Shown: one piece after another, positions 27,660-36,958 of the stretch
Numbering within the stretch: position 1 is the first letter of the stretch
How the letters are laid out: each line of letters begins with the position of its first letter
Assembly (NCBI RefSeq): GCF_023515995.1
Contig: NZ_CP097320.1
Location: 248,001 to 312,000, forward strand
Source of the DNA: Candidatus Mycobacterium methanotrophicum
GTDB taxonomy: Bacteria; Actinomycetota; Actinomycetes; Mycobacteriales; Mycobacteriaceae
Direction of reading: 5' to 3'
DNA length: 64,000 nucleotides
Position numbers and translations under genes: made by a program
Notes under the pieces: generated by a model
What the model was told of the DNA's origin: nothing
Database searches by the model: none
What the model saw: only the letters and a program-made list of their open reading frames with translations

Positions 27660-27925
27660 ATGCAGGCTATCAGTGATTGGTCGAAGAATCTGCGAGTCGA
27701 GGTCCGCGGCGACGATGTGGCGCAGCACGCCGGGTGCGTACTGCCGCGGATGCTGGCCGATGGGCTCGGACTCACCGCGGGGTTGTCGGCGGCGGTGTCG
27801 CGCCCGGAAGTGGTCCACGACCGGGGCGCGGTGCTGCGCGACGTGGCGGTATCGATCGCCGATGGCGGCCGCGACATCAGCGACGTGGTGGTACTCGGTG
27901 AACAGCCGCGGCTGTTGGGGCCGGT
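27660..27925 (+). pseudogene. IS1380-family transposase, N-terminal fragment
   Basis: About 88 codons starting MQAISDWSKNLRVEVRGD, with ADGGRDISDVVVLGEQPRLL, the N-terminal block of actinobacterial IS1380 transposases (a DDE family). Similarity stops near LLGPVAS at 27925, where IS66-type sequence begins in another frame. The catalytic domain is gone. Confidence 0.7.
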
Positions 27926-29214
27926 GGCGTCGGCCGGTGAAGCCGAAGCGTCGGAGCGGGTCGGGGCGGAAGAGGGGCAAGCAGCCCGGAGCCCCGGGGA
28001 CGCATCTGGCCTGGACCGACGGCCCGGCTGAGCGAGTGGACCGGTTCCCGCAGGGGCGGTGCGGGTGCGGCGCGGAGCTGGCCGGGGCGGCGGATCTGGG
28101 GATCGTGGACCGCTACCAGCAGCACGAGATCCCCGCGATCGAAGTGCGGATCACCCAGTACGACCAGCATCGGGTGATGTGCGGCTGCGGCCGGGTGCAC
28201 ACCGCGACCCGCCCCGACGGTGCCCGGTCCGGGCCGGTCGGGTACGGGCCGAACCTGCAGGCTCTCGCGGTGTATCTGATGGTGGTGCAGTTCATCCCCG
28301 CGCACCGGGTGGTGGAGCTGCTGGACTCGCTGACCGGCGCCGCCCCCTCGGTGGGGTTCGTGCACGGCATGCTCGCGCGCGCCTCCGCGTTGCTGGCCGA
28401 GGTGGACAAACGGATCCGCGCCCTGATCACCCTGGCGTACGCGGTGTGCTGCGACGAGACCCCGCTGCGGGTCGGACCCAGGACCCCCAAGCTCGGCCGG
28501 AAGAAGGCCGAGAAGTATCTGCTGGTCGCCTGCACCGAGTGGTGCACCAGTTATCTGGTCGGCGACCGGGATCTGGACACGTTCAAGAGGTCCGTGATCA
28601 CCGAGCTGGACGGCGCGGTGCTCGTGCACGACCGCTACCAGAACTACGACTCTGCCGCGCTCGGCGATCACACCCATCAGCTGTGCTGTCAGCACCTCGG
28701 GCGGGATCTGGGCGATGCCGGCGAGGTCTACCCCGACGCGGAATGGCCGCCCCAGGTCGCTCGGGCGCTGCGCTCGCTGATCCACCAGGCCAACCTCGCC
28801 CGCGCCGCCGGTGCCGACGGCATCGACCCCGCCGTGCGTGACAACCTTGTCGGCGAGTTCAAACACGGAGTGCTGGTAGGGCTTTCGGAGACAACCAGCG
28901 GCGGCGACCGTCCGGGCGAACGCAAGGCTCGGCTGCTGCTGGAAACCCTGCGCGACCGCGAGGCCGACACGCTGCGCTTCGCCTTCGACCTGCGTGTGCC
29001 GCCCACCTCCAACCAGGCCGAACGCGACCTGCGGCCGGCCAAGATCCAGCAGAACATCTCCGGGCGGCTCACCAGCGAGAAACGCACCGAAGACCGCTAC
29101 CGCATCCGCGGCTACCTGTCCACCGCGGCCAAGCACGGCCGCAACACTTTCGGCACGTTGCGCGAGGCCATCATCGGCCAACCCTGGATGCCACCCGACC
29201 CAGCCCCGGCCTGA
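27926..29214 (+). pseudogene. IS66-family transposase TnpC, N-terminally truncated
   Basis: About 429 codons from PVKPKRRSGSGRKRGKQPGA to the C-terminus. DDE residues are present: CDETPLR, VHDRYQNYD and SNQAERDLRP. A zinc-finger-like CGCGAELAG precedes. Full IS66 TnpC is about 520 residues, so the N-terminal part is missing. The frame is open upstream to 27484, but those residues are IS1380 DNA read out of frame. The TnpA and TnpB helper genes of IS66 are absent, so the copy should not move by itself. Confidence 0.8.
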
Positions 29215-29330
29215 CCGCGGCGCGACAGCGGCCCGACCGCCACCACCGAATCCAACCATTCCGGCGGGGGCGCCGCGGGGCGCAATCACACAAGTCGAAC
29301 CACAGGTCAACGTCGGGGCTGAATGTTTAC
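29215..29330. repeat. IS66 right end
   Basis: The non-coding end of the element after the transposase stop, finishing in TTAC at 29330 (GTAA read from outside, the usual IS66 terminus). It abuts the truncated glucosidase gene and supplies its stop codon. Confidence 0.6.
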
Positions 29331-29980
29331 AGGACGTGGATTACGGCGGCCTCTGGACCGCGGTTGGTGACGCTGATCTGGATAAGAATGTCGGTGGGGG
29401 ACTTCTTAGCGAATTCCACAACCACATCGAAGTAGCGATTATCGGCGAAGCAGCCGGTATCGAGCAGCTCATATTCGAACGAGTGCGGATCGGCCTTGCG
29501 TCGGGCGTTCTCATTAACGAGATCGGTATAGGGGAACCATTGTTGGGGATATTTGTAGAGCCATTTCGCGTAACTGTGTGTCGGGGTATTGTCCAGGTGG
29601 AAATAGTATTCCTTGACATCCTCGCCATGGTTGCCCTCACCGTTGGTCAGACCAAAGGGCCGCTCCTTGAGAATCGGATCAACGCCGTTCCACAGTGCGA
29701 GAGCGAAGCAGAGCCGCTGTTTGAGGTCACAGAAGCCGGCCAGGCCGTCCTCACCCCAGCGATAAGCGCGTGACCGCGCATGATCGTGGGGTAAGTAGTC
29801 CCATGCGGTCCCGTCCGGGCTGTAATCCTCGCGGACGGTTCCCCATTGGCGATCGCTCAGATACGTACCCCACAGACGCCAGTTGATCGCCTTTGTGGCA
29901 TCGCCGGTGAGGGTTTCGACCTGCTTGGCCTCGGCCAGCCGCCGCTCCTCGGCCGTGTGGTTGACTGGTTGGCTCGTCAT
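29327..29980 (-). pseudogene. GH63/MGH1-type glucosidase, 3'-truncated by IS66
   Basis: 217 residues of the N-terminal beta-rich domain of a family that is normally about 800-900 residues: [52 protein letters not shown]. The frame ends at [11 protein letters not shown], where homologues continue PTLWFRN; the TAA stop is contributed by the IS66 end. The (alpha/alpha)6 catalytic domain is lost, so no activity is expected. ATG 29980 follows the stop of the debranching enzyme by 10 bases, so it was the last gene of that operon. Confidence 0.85.
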
Positions 29981-29990
29981 TACCGATCAC

Positions 29991-32079
29991 CTAAGTTTGG
30001 ACGGAATTGGGGGACGAGGTTAGTCCGGCGCGGTGAGCCCGCTGGACGAGATCCCACGCGCGAAGCGCCTCGGCGACGCTCCAGGCTTGAGCGATACAAC
30101 CCACCGGGCGCATCGGCGGGTCGCCCTCGGCTATCTCGCTGAGACTGCCCAGCCCCATGGCGCGAACAAGATCGATGTAGGGCCACAGAAACGACTCGGC
30201 CCGATCGACATCGTGATAAACACGCAGATGAGCCTGGATGAACGGTCCTAAAAGCCAACCCCAGACAGTACCTTGATGGTAAGCCGAATCGCGGTGGAAC
30301 TGGTCCCCGCAATAGGTTCCCCGGTAATCCGGATCGGAGGAGTCGAGACTACGCAATCCCGCCGAAGTCAATAGGAAGCGCTCACATGCGTCCACCACGC
30401 CGCGCTGTCGATCAGGAGGAAGCGGAGATGCGGGCAGCGAGACCGCGAGAATCTGATTGGGCCGTAGCCGGTCCTCGTTGCCGGCTGGACCGTCGAGCAC
30501 ATCGAAGCAATATCCCATGCCGGGATTCCAGAACCGCTCGAATCCCGCCAACGCCCTGGCGGCTAGATCCTGGTATCTGGCCACCGGCCGGCCCAGTCGC
30601 ACAGCGAAACGCGCCATGCTTACCAGTGCGTTGTACCAAAGTGCGTTGACCTCGACCGGCTTACCGATCCTGGCTGTGACGACCTGCCCGTCGACGATGG
30701 CATCCATCCAGGTGAGCTGGACGCCTGGCTGTCCCGCGTAGAGCAGGCCGTCGGCCTCGTCCACCTTGATGCGATAGCGGGTTCCGCGCAAATGCTGGGT
30801 GATAATATCGTCGAGAATGGGGAAAATTCCGTTGAGGAAATTATTGTCACCTGTCGACTCATAGTAGGCGCGGATCGCCTCGAAATACCACAGTGTGGCG
30901 TCGACGGTGTTATACATCACGGTCTCGGCCCGGTCGGGGAATCGATTAGGAAGCATGCCCTGGCTGATACAACCGGCGAATGTCTGAAGGATATTTTTAG
31001 CAATGGTCGCCCGCCCGGTGGCGAGGGTTAAACCGGGCAGACTGATCATCGTGTCGCGGCTCCAATCGCCGAACCAGTGATAGCCGGCGATCACGGTTCG
31101 TCCATCCGTGCCCATATCAGTTGGGCGGGCGACGATGAACTGGTCAGCTGCGAGCACCAATTGACGTACCCACGCGGGTGGGGACTCGTTGTCGGGCCGA
31201 GTAGCCGACCAGGTATCGAGAAGACCCGTCTCGTAGCCGCGTCGACGATCCAGTGCGGTGGCGTCCGGCCGGGCAGCGTCATCTGTGCTCGCCACCAGGA
31301 TGAAGTTCTCGCCGGGTTTGACCTCCGCGTGCGCGGTCACCGCGTGCAGATGATCCTCGCGGTCCGCCAGCCCCCGCTCACGCGCCAATTCGAAACCGTA
31401 GTACCAGTGATTGGCGATCGAAATGTCACCAGCACTGGCCCGAAGGATTAACGGTCGTGCACCCGGGAAAGCAACAATCCGCACCCCCTGATCGATCATC
31501 TCGTAGCTGGTTTCCCACTGACCCGCCCCGGTCCGACCGTGGAAATCCCGATAATCGACGATGGCCTTGATGCCGATGATGGCGGATTCGCGCGCCGCGG
31601 CCATCCGGTACTGGACATAGGTGGTATCCGCGCCGGGCTCCATCCAGATACGCTGCTCCACCAGGGCATCCCCGCAAGCAAACCGCCAGACCGGGATCGT
31701 GCCATCAAGCCAGAATCGCTCGATGAGCCGATGACCCGCCGGAGCCACCGCGCCGTCACTCCAACGGTTGGCGAACAAGTCGTAAGACGATCCGCGGTAG
31801 GTGAGTGTCGCGTCCGTCTTCACCAGCATGACGGTGCGCCCCAACGGCGGCGAGAGCGCAGCGACCAGCAGGCCGTGATACCCGCCGGGTGAGCATGTTG
31901 GCCACCGTCCCGGAGGCATAGCCACCCCGGCCGTTTGCCACCAGCCACTCGCGGCGCTCCGCGACCTCGAGTTCACCGCAGCTCGTTCGGCCCAGACCAA
32001 CAGCCGGGGCTGGGCCTGAGACCAACGCCATCCCGCCCCAAGACTCTTCGCGCAGAAGGTGACGATTCTTTGCCTGCAC
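29991..32079 (-). pseudogene. Glycogen debranching enzyme (amylo-alpha-1,6-glucosidase, GH133), frameshifted
   Basis: The natural reading begins at ATG 32079 (MQAKNRHLLREESWGG) with REWLVANGRGGYASGTVAN, then must shift frame at about 31881-31883 to continue YHGLLVAALSPPLGRTVM. One G too many in a GGG run explains it. The remaining 630 residues are intact, including WFGDWSRDTMISLPGL and the (alpha/alpha)6 catalytic domain ending CIAQAWSVAEALRAWDL. The family hydrolyses alpha-1,6 branches of glycogen or related glucans. It lies 21 bases after the second dsrE gene. The defect could be real or a sequencing error. Confidence 0.85.
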
Positions 32080-32100
32080 CCTGTTCCTGCTCCCCGTAAA

Positions 32101-32478
32101 TCAGGGCCGAATATATGCCCATTGCTCGTGCTGGCGTCCGACGAGATGCGAAATCCCCGAAGGGACCACGGTCACATTCGGGATGAGCTGATCGACGGTG
32201 ACGCCGGCAGTGCGCATCGAATCGTTGCACGCGAGAAGCGCGACGCCTCGCGCCTGCAGTCGAGCGAGCTCAGCAGTTAACGCAGACTGGCGGGTCAGCG
32301 CCCAGATCGCCGCACCGTTGAACACAATCTCGATGTCGGCGCTGGCCACAGCCGTGTCGTCCAGCAGATTCAGCACGTTGCCCGATGCTAGGCGCTGGCG
32401 CCCGATATCGGCGTCGTCGACGTGGATCACCGCGCGGACGTGGCTGACATCGAGCCGATCGTCGCCGCTGGCCGTCAT
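32101..32478 (-). CDS. DsrE-family sulfur-relay-like protein (second copy)
   Basis: 125 residues with the DsrE/YchN fold pattern: VSHVRAVIHVDD start, an alternating VFNGAAIWAL strand and the Cys motif ALLACNDSM (C84) at the site where DsrE/TusD-type proteins carry their persulfide-binding Cys. ATG 32478 was chosen because upstream in-frame residues are the downstream tail of the SQR gene read out of frame. It lies between the SQR-like gene and the debranching enzyme in one operon. Confidence 0.8.
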   Translation of the reverse strand: MTASGDDRLDVSHVRAVIHVDDADIGRQRLASGNVLNLLDDTAVASADIEIVFNGAAIWALTRQSALTAELARLQARGVALLACNDSMRTAGVTVDQLIPNVTVVPSGISHLVGRQHEQWAYIRP

Positions 32479-32528
32479 ATGACAGAACGCTATTCGATCA
32501 GCATGGTTGGCGAGAATGAACCCGTGTG

Positions 32529-33800
32529 TTATTCGCCGGGAAAGTGATCCATGAGCAGGTGGGTGGCGGGTACCCCGAAAGCTGGGGGTTTGCCGCCGGT
32601 GCGGAAGTACATCTCTTTGAAGGCCAGCTTCATCGCGTAGGGCGCGTAACCCATCTTGAACACGCTGGTCGTCCCGCCGTACCAAGTATTGGAGTGGATG
32701 TAAAAGCCCTGGAAGCCGCCGATGTCGCCGAAGCAGAGGATTTCGGGTTGATAGTCGGCGCCGGTGTCGCCATGGCCGAGTGCCCCGACGGCGATCGCGA
32801 TCTGACGTGCCACGATCTCGGCCTGCTGGTGACCGAGACTGCCGAGCTTGGGGACGGTCAGGGCCGCGGCGTCACCGACCGCCAAGATCTCCGGGTGGGT
32901 GGGGTTGCGCATCCAGCGATCGGTCAGCACGAAACCGCGTTCGTCGGTGATCGACAGCTCCACCAGGAACCGGTGCGGCACCCAGTCGGGGACGATGAGT
33001 TTGATCTCGGCGTCCAGGCTTGCTCCGGACTCAAATTCGATCCCGTCGGCGTGAACGTGCCGCACATCTTGGGCGTTGTTAAGGTAACCGAACCCCTTCT
33101 TGGCCGCCATCTCGAGGAACGGTGTGACGATCGCCTCGCCGGCGTCTTCGGCGATCATGCCTGCCGGGGTGAACAACGTGATTTTCTGTGCGTCCCCAAG
33201 GTGGTGGGTGCTCAGCCAGTGCGCCATGCCCAGGCCCAGCTCCAGTGGCGGACCCTCGCAGGCGGCCAGGCCCACCGGTAGCCAGTCCGGTTTGTCTTGC
33301 AGGCCTTGATGGAATCGGGCCGAGCCGATCGCGATCGGGCCACCTTTGTAGGCCGCCAGCCGTCGGCGCAGCTTGTTGCCGTAGAACCCGCTGGATACCG
33401 TGTCGCCGTGGTCGCCGAACCCGTCGATCTGGTCATAGGCAAGACGACAGCCCAGCGCGACCACCAGATAGTCATAACTCAGGCTCTCCGGCGCCGAACC
33501 GGGACGGTCGCTGGGCACGATCTGCACTCGACGCGCATCCGGGTCGAGCGCCACGACCTCGGCGTTCAGAAACGTGTTGGCGTCCTTTGCATGGATGGCC
33601 GGGGTGTAAAGCAGCATCGTCTCCAACGGATCGTGACCGGCAAAGACCTCCATCTGGATGTTCGGCACGAACGTGAGATATGGATTGCGGTCGACGACCA
33701 CAACATCCACTCTGTCACCGGCGTGCTCCCGGATAAAACGGGCAGTCGTTAGCCCCGCGAAGCTACTGCCCAACACCACCACCTTCGGCTTGGCTGGACT
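32529..33800 (-). CDS. SQR-like FAD-dependent pyridine-nucleotide-disulfide oxidoreductase
   Basis: 423 residues of the sulfide:quinone reductase/NDH-2-like group. The FAD motif is VVVLGSSFAGLTTARF near residue 8, the second dinucleotide region follows VVALGCRLAYDQ, and the C-terminal FAD motif is EILAVGDAAAL. Cysteines sit at LGCRL, AACEGPP (the place of one SQR catalytic Cys) and LCFGDIGG; a second canonical SQR Cys is not obvious, so sulfide oxidation is inferred mainly from the DsrE neighbours. The start is GTG 33800 behind AGAGAGG; TTG 33827 is less likely. A 366-bp piece is duplicated at 62653-63018. Confidence 0.82.
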   Translation of the reverse strand, partial: SPAKPKVVVLGSSFAGLTTARFIREHAGDRVDVVVVDRNPYLTFVPNIQMEVFAGHDPLETMLLYTPAIHAKDANTFLNAEVVALDPDARRVQIVPSDRPGSAPESLSYDYLVVALGCRLAYDQIDGFGDHGDTVSSGFYGNKLRRRLAAYKGGPIAIGSARFHQGLQDKPDWLPVGLAACEGPPLELGLGMAHWLSTHHLGDAQKITLFTPAGMIAEDAGEAIVTPFLEMAAKKGFGYLNNAQDVRHVHADGIEFESGASLDAEIKLIVPDWVPHRFLVELSITDERGFVLTDRWMRNPTHPEILAVGDAAALTVPKLGSLGHQQAEIVARQIAIAVGALGHGDTGADYQPEILCFGDIGGFQGFYIHSNTWYGGTTSVFKMGYAPYAMKLAFKEMYFRTGGKPPAFGVPATHLLMDHFPGE

Positions 33801-33896
33801 CACAATAGATCCTCTCTCTTGGTACAACAGTGCCGGCCGGCTAAGGCCGCCGGGAGCCGGCCGCCAGACGACCGCTGCTGAGAAGACCGAAAAGGC

Positions 33897-34253
33897 TTAA
33901 AAGGTAAGGACATTCCACCCCTGCATGATCCGGGTGCCTACTTCAACCCCACCTTTGACCACATCAGCGTCGAACATCTGGTCTCGGGTGAGCCCCAGAC
34001 TTGCCAGTGATACCTCGCAGACGGCGACTTGCACACCCTCCTGGCGCAGCTCTGTCAGCTGCTGCTCAAACTGCGGGGAATTCTTTTGGTTCGACCGCAC
34101 AATCTCGATTCCGGGACCAAGCAGCAGCAGCTCCACAGGCATTCTGCCGGTCTTGCGCACCATCAGGGTCATCTGCAGTATCGCGTTCGCCCGAACGAAG
34201 GCCTCTTTTCCGGTCGTGAGCACAACCAGAGTCGACGTCTCGGATCCGGACAT
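33897..34253 (-). CDS. DsrE-family sulfur-relay-like protein (first gene of operon)
   Basis: 118 residues: TLVVLTTGKEAFVRANAILQ, then PVELLLLGPGIEIV and the Cys motif VAVCEVSLASLG (C79) that in this family can carry a persulfide. The start is ATG 34253 (MSGSETS) after AGAGGAAGGC. It is 96 bases upstream of the SQR-like gene on the same strand and leads the run DsrE-SQR-DsrE-GDE-GH63. Confidence 0.82.
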   Translation of the reverse strand: MSGSETSTLVVLTTGKEAFVRANAILQMTLMVRKTGRMPVELLLLGPGIEIVRSNQKNSPQFEQQLTELRQEGVQVAVCEVSLASLGLTRDQMFDADVVKGGVEVGTRIMQGWNVLTF

Positions 34254-34463
34254 GTGGTGGCCTTCCTCTTACTGGGGTCGGAGCTCTCACTAGGACTGGA
34301 TGTGCGGCGATATCACGATCAACCATAGTCTCGGACAACTGCTCGTTCACCTCGCCACAAACGAAGCGAATTCCGGTATGGCCGGCAGACCGCACACTGG
34401 AGGACGACCGCTTCCGTAGACAGTCATCGAAGTGGAATGATTGTCTGCAAGGAGAAAACTGTT

Positions 34464-34664
34464 ATGGGTTCGACACGGCGGAAGTTCACCCCTGAGTTTA
34501 AGTCCGAGGCCGTAGAGTTGGTCATCAGCTCGGGTAAGCCGATAGCCGAAATTGCCCGAGATCTTGGAATCGGTGACGGAACGTTAGGGAACTGGGTGAA
34601 AGCAGCGAAGAAACGCGGCGAGTTCAAGGAAAAGCCACTCGAGATCGACGAGCGTGCACGACTT
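34464..34664 (+). pseudogene. IS3-family OrfA, N-terminal fragment
   Basis: About 67 codons: MGSTRRKFTPEFKSEAVELV with the HTH region IAEIARDLGIGDGTLGNWV, up to KPLEIDERARL. It then runs into the end of another IS3 copy and stops at 34709. Terminal repeat-like bases (GTAGACAGTC) lie before it near 34416. The orfB that should follow on this strand is not there; an IS3 orfB lies immediately downstream on the opposite strand. Confidence 0.8.
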
Positions 34665-34692
34665 GACCTGCCCGGCCGTTTTCGGACAGTTG
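34665..34692. repeat. IS3-family right terminal repeat
   Basis: ACCTGCCCGGCCGTTTTCGG then ACAG: the outward end of the minus-strand IS3 copy, joined directly to the broken OrfA. Confidence 0.55.
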
Positions 34693-34705
34693 TTTATTTA
34701 TCGTT

Positions 34706-35542
34706 TTAGGCGGCCCTGTGGTTATTGAACCATTCGGGTTCTACCTCATTCGGCGTGCAGTAGTCCAGTGCTGAATGAAGTCGTTTGTTGTTGTAGCGCA
34801 GTTCGATGTATTTGGTGATGTCCTTTCGTGCGTGTTCACGTGTGGGATAGACGGTGCGATTCACTCGCTCGTTTTTCAGGGTGCCGTTAAACGATTCGGC
34901 CCAGGCATTGTCGTAACACACACCGGTGCGGCCGACGGAGCGCAGGATGCCAAGCCCTTTCGCGTGATCGGCGAAATCCTGGGAAGTATACTGAGTCCCG
35001 CGGTCCGAATGGAAAATTGTCATTCCGGCAGTGATAGGAATTCTGTCAGCAGCCATGGATAATGCGTCGCAGGTGAGTGCCGATGTCATGGTGGAGTCCA
35101 TGGCATATCCGAGGACTTTCTTGCTGAAACAATCCAGCACGGTCGCCAGGTACAACCATCCTTCCCAGGTGCGGATGTAGGTGATGTCCCCGACAAGCTT
35201 GGCCCCGGGCGCGGTCGCGGTGAAGTCCCGGTTGACCAGATCAGGCAGGCCGGCGATATCGCCAGCGATCGTGGTGACAGGCCTAAACGGCCGTGGCTGG
35301 CAGGCCACCAGGTGCAGATCACCCATGATCTGGCGGACGGTGTCGTCGTCGATCTGCTCACCCTGGCGCGCCAGCTGGGCATGCACACGCCGGTAGCCAT
35401 ACGTGTGGTCGGAATCGTCGAAGATCGCCACGATCAGGTTCTCCAAGCGACGCCGTTCGAGGTCCCGGGCACACGGTACATGGTTTTTCCACGCGTAATA
35501 GCCCGACCGGGACACTGATACGGCATTGCACATCATGGCCAC
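34706..35542 (-). CDS. IS3-family OrfB transposase (integrase core)
   Basis: 278 residues from ATG 35542, though in this family OrfB is usually made by -1 frameshift fusion to OrfA; the frame is open upstream to about 35600. HTH_21 part (SRSGYYAWK, YGYRRVHAQL), then the DDE integrase core: GDITYIRT (Asp), FHSDRGTQYTS (Asp) and NAWAESFNGTLKNE (Glu). The catalytic triad is intact. Only the tail of its orfA (TAFFAKKQQP, stop at 35584) survives beside it, because a group II intron follows. Confidence 0.87.
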   Translation of the reverse strand: MAMMCNAVSVSRSGYYAWKNHVPCARDLERRRLENLIVAIFDDSDHTYGYRRVHAQLARQGEQIDDDTVRQIMGDLHLVACQPRPFRPVTTIAGDIAGLPDLVNRDFTATAPGAKLVGDITYIRTWEGWLYLATVLDCFSKKVLGYAMDSTMTSALTCDALSMAADRIPITAGMTIFHSDRGTQYTSQDFADHAKGLGILRSVGRTGVCYDNAWAESFNGTLKNERVNRTVYPTREHARKDITKYIELRYNNKRLHSALDYCTPNEVEPEWFNNHRAA

Positions 35543-35583
35543 CGAATAGTTGCCTTCTTCAGCGGAAATAGCTGCGTAAACGT

Positions 35584-35613
35584 CTACGGTTGCTGTTTCT
35601 TCGCGAAGAAGGC
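35584..35613 (-). pseudogene. IS3-family OrfA, C-terminal remnant
   Basis: Codons for TAFFAKKQQP and a stop, the usual end of an IS3 OrfA, directly next to the 3' end of a group II intron. It shows that the intron sits within, or was recombined into, orfA. Confidence 0.6.
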
Positions 35614-35658
35614 GGTAGGTCGAGTGGCCCGGGGGAATCTCACCCCCGGGCTCTCACA

Positions 35659-35692
35659 GAACCGTGCATGACAGTCTCCCGTCACACGGCTC
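35659..35692 (-). ncRNA. Group II intron domain V (intron 1)
   Basis: 34-nt catalytic hairpin starting GAGCCGTGTGACGGG and ending ATGCACGGTTC, with the AGC catalytic triad in the lower stem. Confidence 0.88.
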
Positions 35693-36958
35693 TTACCATC
35701 CAGTCGCCATGAAGCCACGGGTATATTCCCAGTGAGCAAACATTCGAGGATATCGTTCCCCCAAGGCTTTCCACCAGGCGTTGACCTTCTTGAACCCGTG
35801 CAACCGTCGATATTTCTTGCGAGCCCACCGCACCAAGTAGGTATTGATGCGTTTGCACAGCGCATACAGTTTCGTCCGATAGAACAGACCGTAATATCGC
35901 AGCCAGCCTCGCACGATGGGGTTGATCCATCGTGCGATCCGGCCCAGAGTCCAATCCGTGTGTCGGTGCAGGCCCCAGCTGCGGACCTCCCGGTTGATGC
36001 GTTTCTCCGCGTCGCGGCTGATGGCAGGCAAGAACGAGGTGAACAACTCCCCGAACTTGTTGCGCGCCGACCGCATTCGGAACTCATAGCCGAGGAACGT
36101 GAACGAGGTGTGCTCGGAATCGAGCGTGCGCTTGTTCTCGTCCCGGCAGTAGACGATCTTCGTCTTGTCCGGATGCAGCTCCAACCCCACCGCGGCGAAA
36201 CGTTCCCCAATGGCGGCCTTCAGCATCAGCGCCTGACGCTCACTGACACAGTGGATCACCGCGTCATCCACGTACCGTTCGAAGTCGACGTCCGAGAACT
36301 TCCGGGCCATCCACATGTCGAACGCGTAGTGCATGAACAGGTTCGCCAGAATCGGCGACACCGCGGACCCCTGCGGGGTACCTCGATGCCGCACCTCTTG
36401 CGTCCCGTCCGGGAGTTGCAGCGGAGCCGAAAGCCACCGCCGCACATACAACACCACCCAGTCCTGGTCGGTATTGGCCCGAACCGCTTTGACCATCAAT
36501 TCGTGGTCGACGGTGTCGAAGAACTTGCGGATGTCCAGATCGAGCACCCAGTCCTTCTTGAAACACCGCTGTCGGCATGACGCGACTGCGTCCAGCGCCG
36601 AACGCTTGGGTCGATAGCCGTAGGAGCCCGGATGGAAAATTGGCTCCACCCGCTTTTCCAGTTCCATGGCCACCACCGTCTGCGCAACCCTGTCCGCGAT
36701 CGTCGGCACACCGAGCACCCGCACACCGCCGCCAGCCTCCGGGATCTCCACCGCCCGCACGGGCGGCGGAAAGTACGTCCCCGACGACATCCGGTTCCAC
36801 ACCTTGTAGAGGTTGCCCTTCAGGTCGGACTCGAAGCCCTCGATGGACAACCCGTCCACACCGGCGGCACCCTTGTTGGCCTTGACCCTGCGATACGCCT
36901 CCGCAACAGCCCATTTCGATATCTCGAACGGCTTTCCCAGCGATTTCGATTGCTTCAT
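35693..36958 (-). CDS. ltrA: Group II intron reverse transcriptase/maturase (intron 1)
   Basis: 421 residues. RT blocks in order: GAAGVDGLSIEGFE (RT0/1), RPKRSALDAV, WVLDLDIRKFFDTVDH, RGTPQGSAVSPILANLFMHY, active site FERYVDDAVIHC, LELHPDKTKI and FLGYEF. A maturase (GIIM) domain with WINPIVRGWLRYYG follows. No HNH endonuclease domain is present. The reading frame is intact and stops directly before domain V. ATG 36958 has GGGAGGAGC 5-13 bases upstream. Confidence 0.9.
   Translation of the reverse strand: MKQSKSLGKPFEISKWAVAEAYRRVKANKGAAGVDGLSIEGFESDLKGNLYKVWNRMSSGTYFPPPVRAVEIPEAGGGVRVLGVPTIADRVAQTVVAMELEKRVEPIFHPGSYGYRPKRSALDAVASCRQRCFKKDWVLDLDIRKFFDTVDHELMVKAVRANTDQDWVVLYVRRWLSAPLQLPDGTQEVRHRGTPQGSAVSPILANLFMHYAFDMWMARKFSDVDFERYVDDAVIHCVSERQALMLKAAIGERFAAVGLELHPDKTKIVYCRDENKRTLDSEHTSFTFLGYEFRMRSARNKFGELFTSFLPAISRDAEKRINREVRSWGLHRHTDWTLGRIARWINPIVRGWLRYYGLFYRTKLYALCKRINTYLVRWARKKYRRLHGFKKVNAWWKALGERYPRMFAHWEYTRGFMATGW

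Noticed and set aside
27484..27925. N-terminal 147 residues of a long IS66 transposase
   Set aside because: They are Arg/Cys/Trp-rich out-of-frame translation of the IS1380 fragment.
33801..33827. TTG 33827 as start of the SQR-like gene
   Set aside because: GTG 33800 has AGAGAGG at proper spacing and a normal FAD-protein start.
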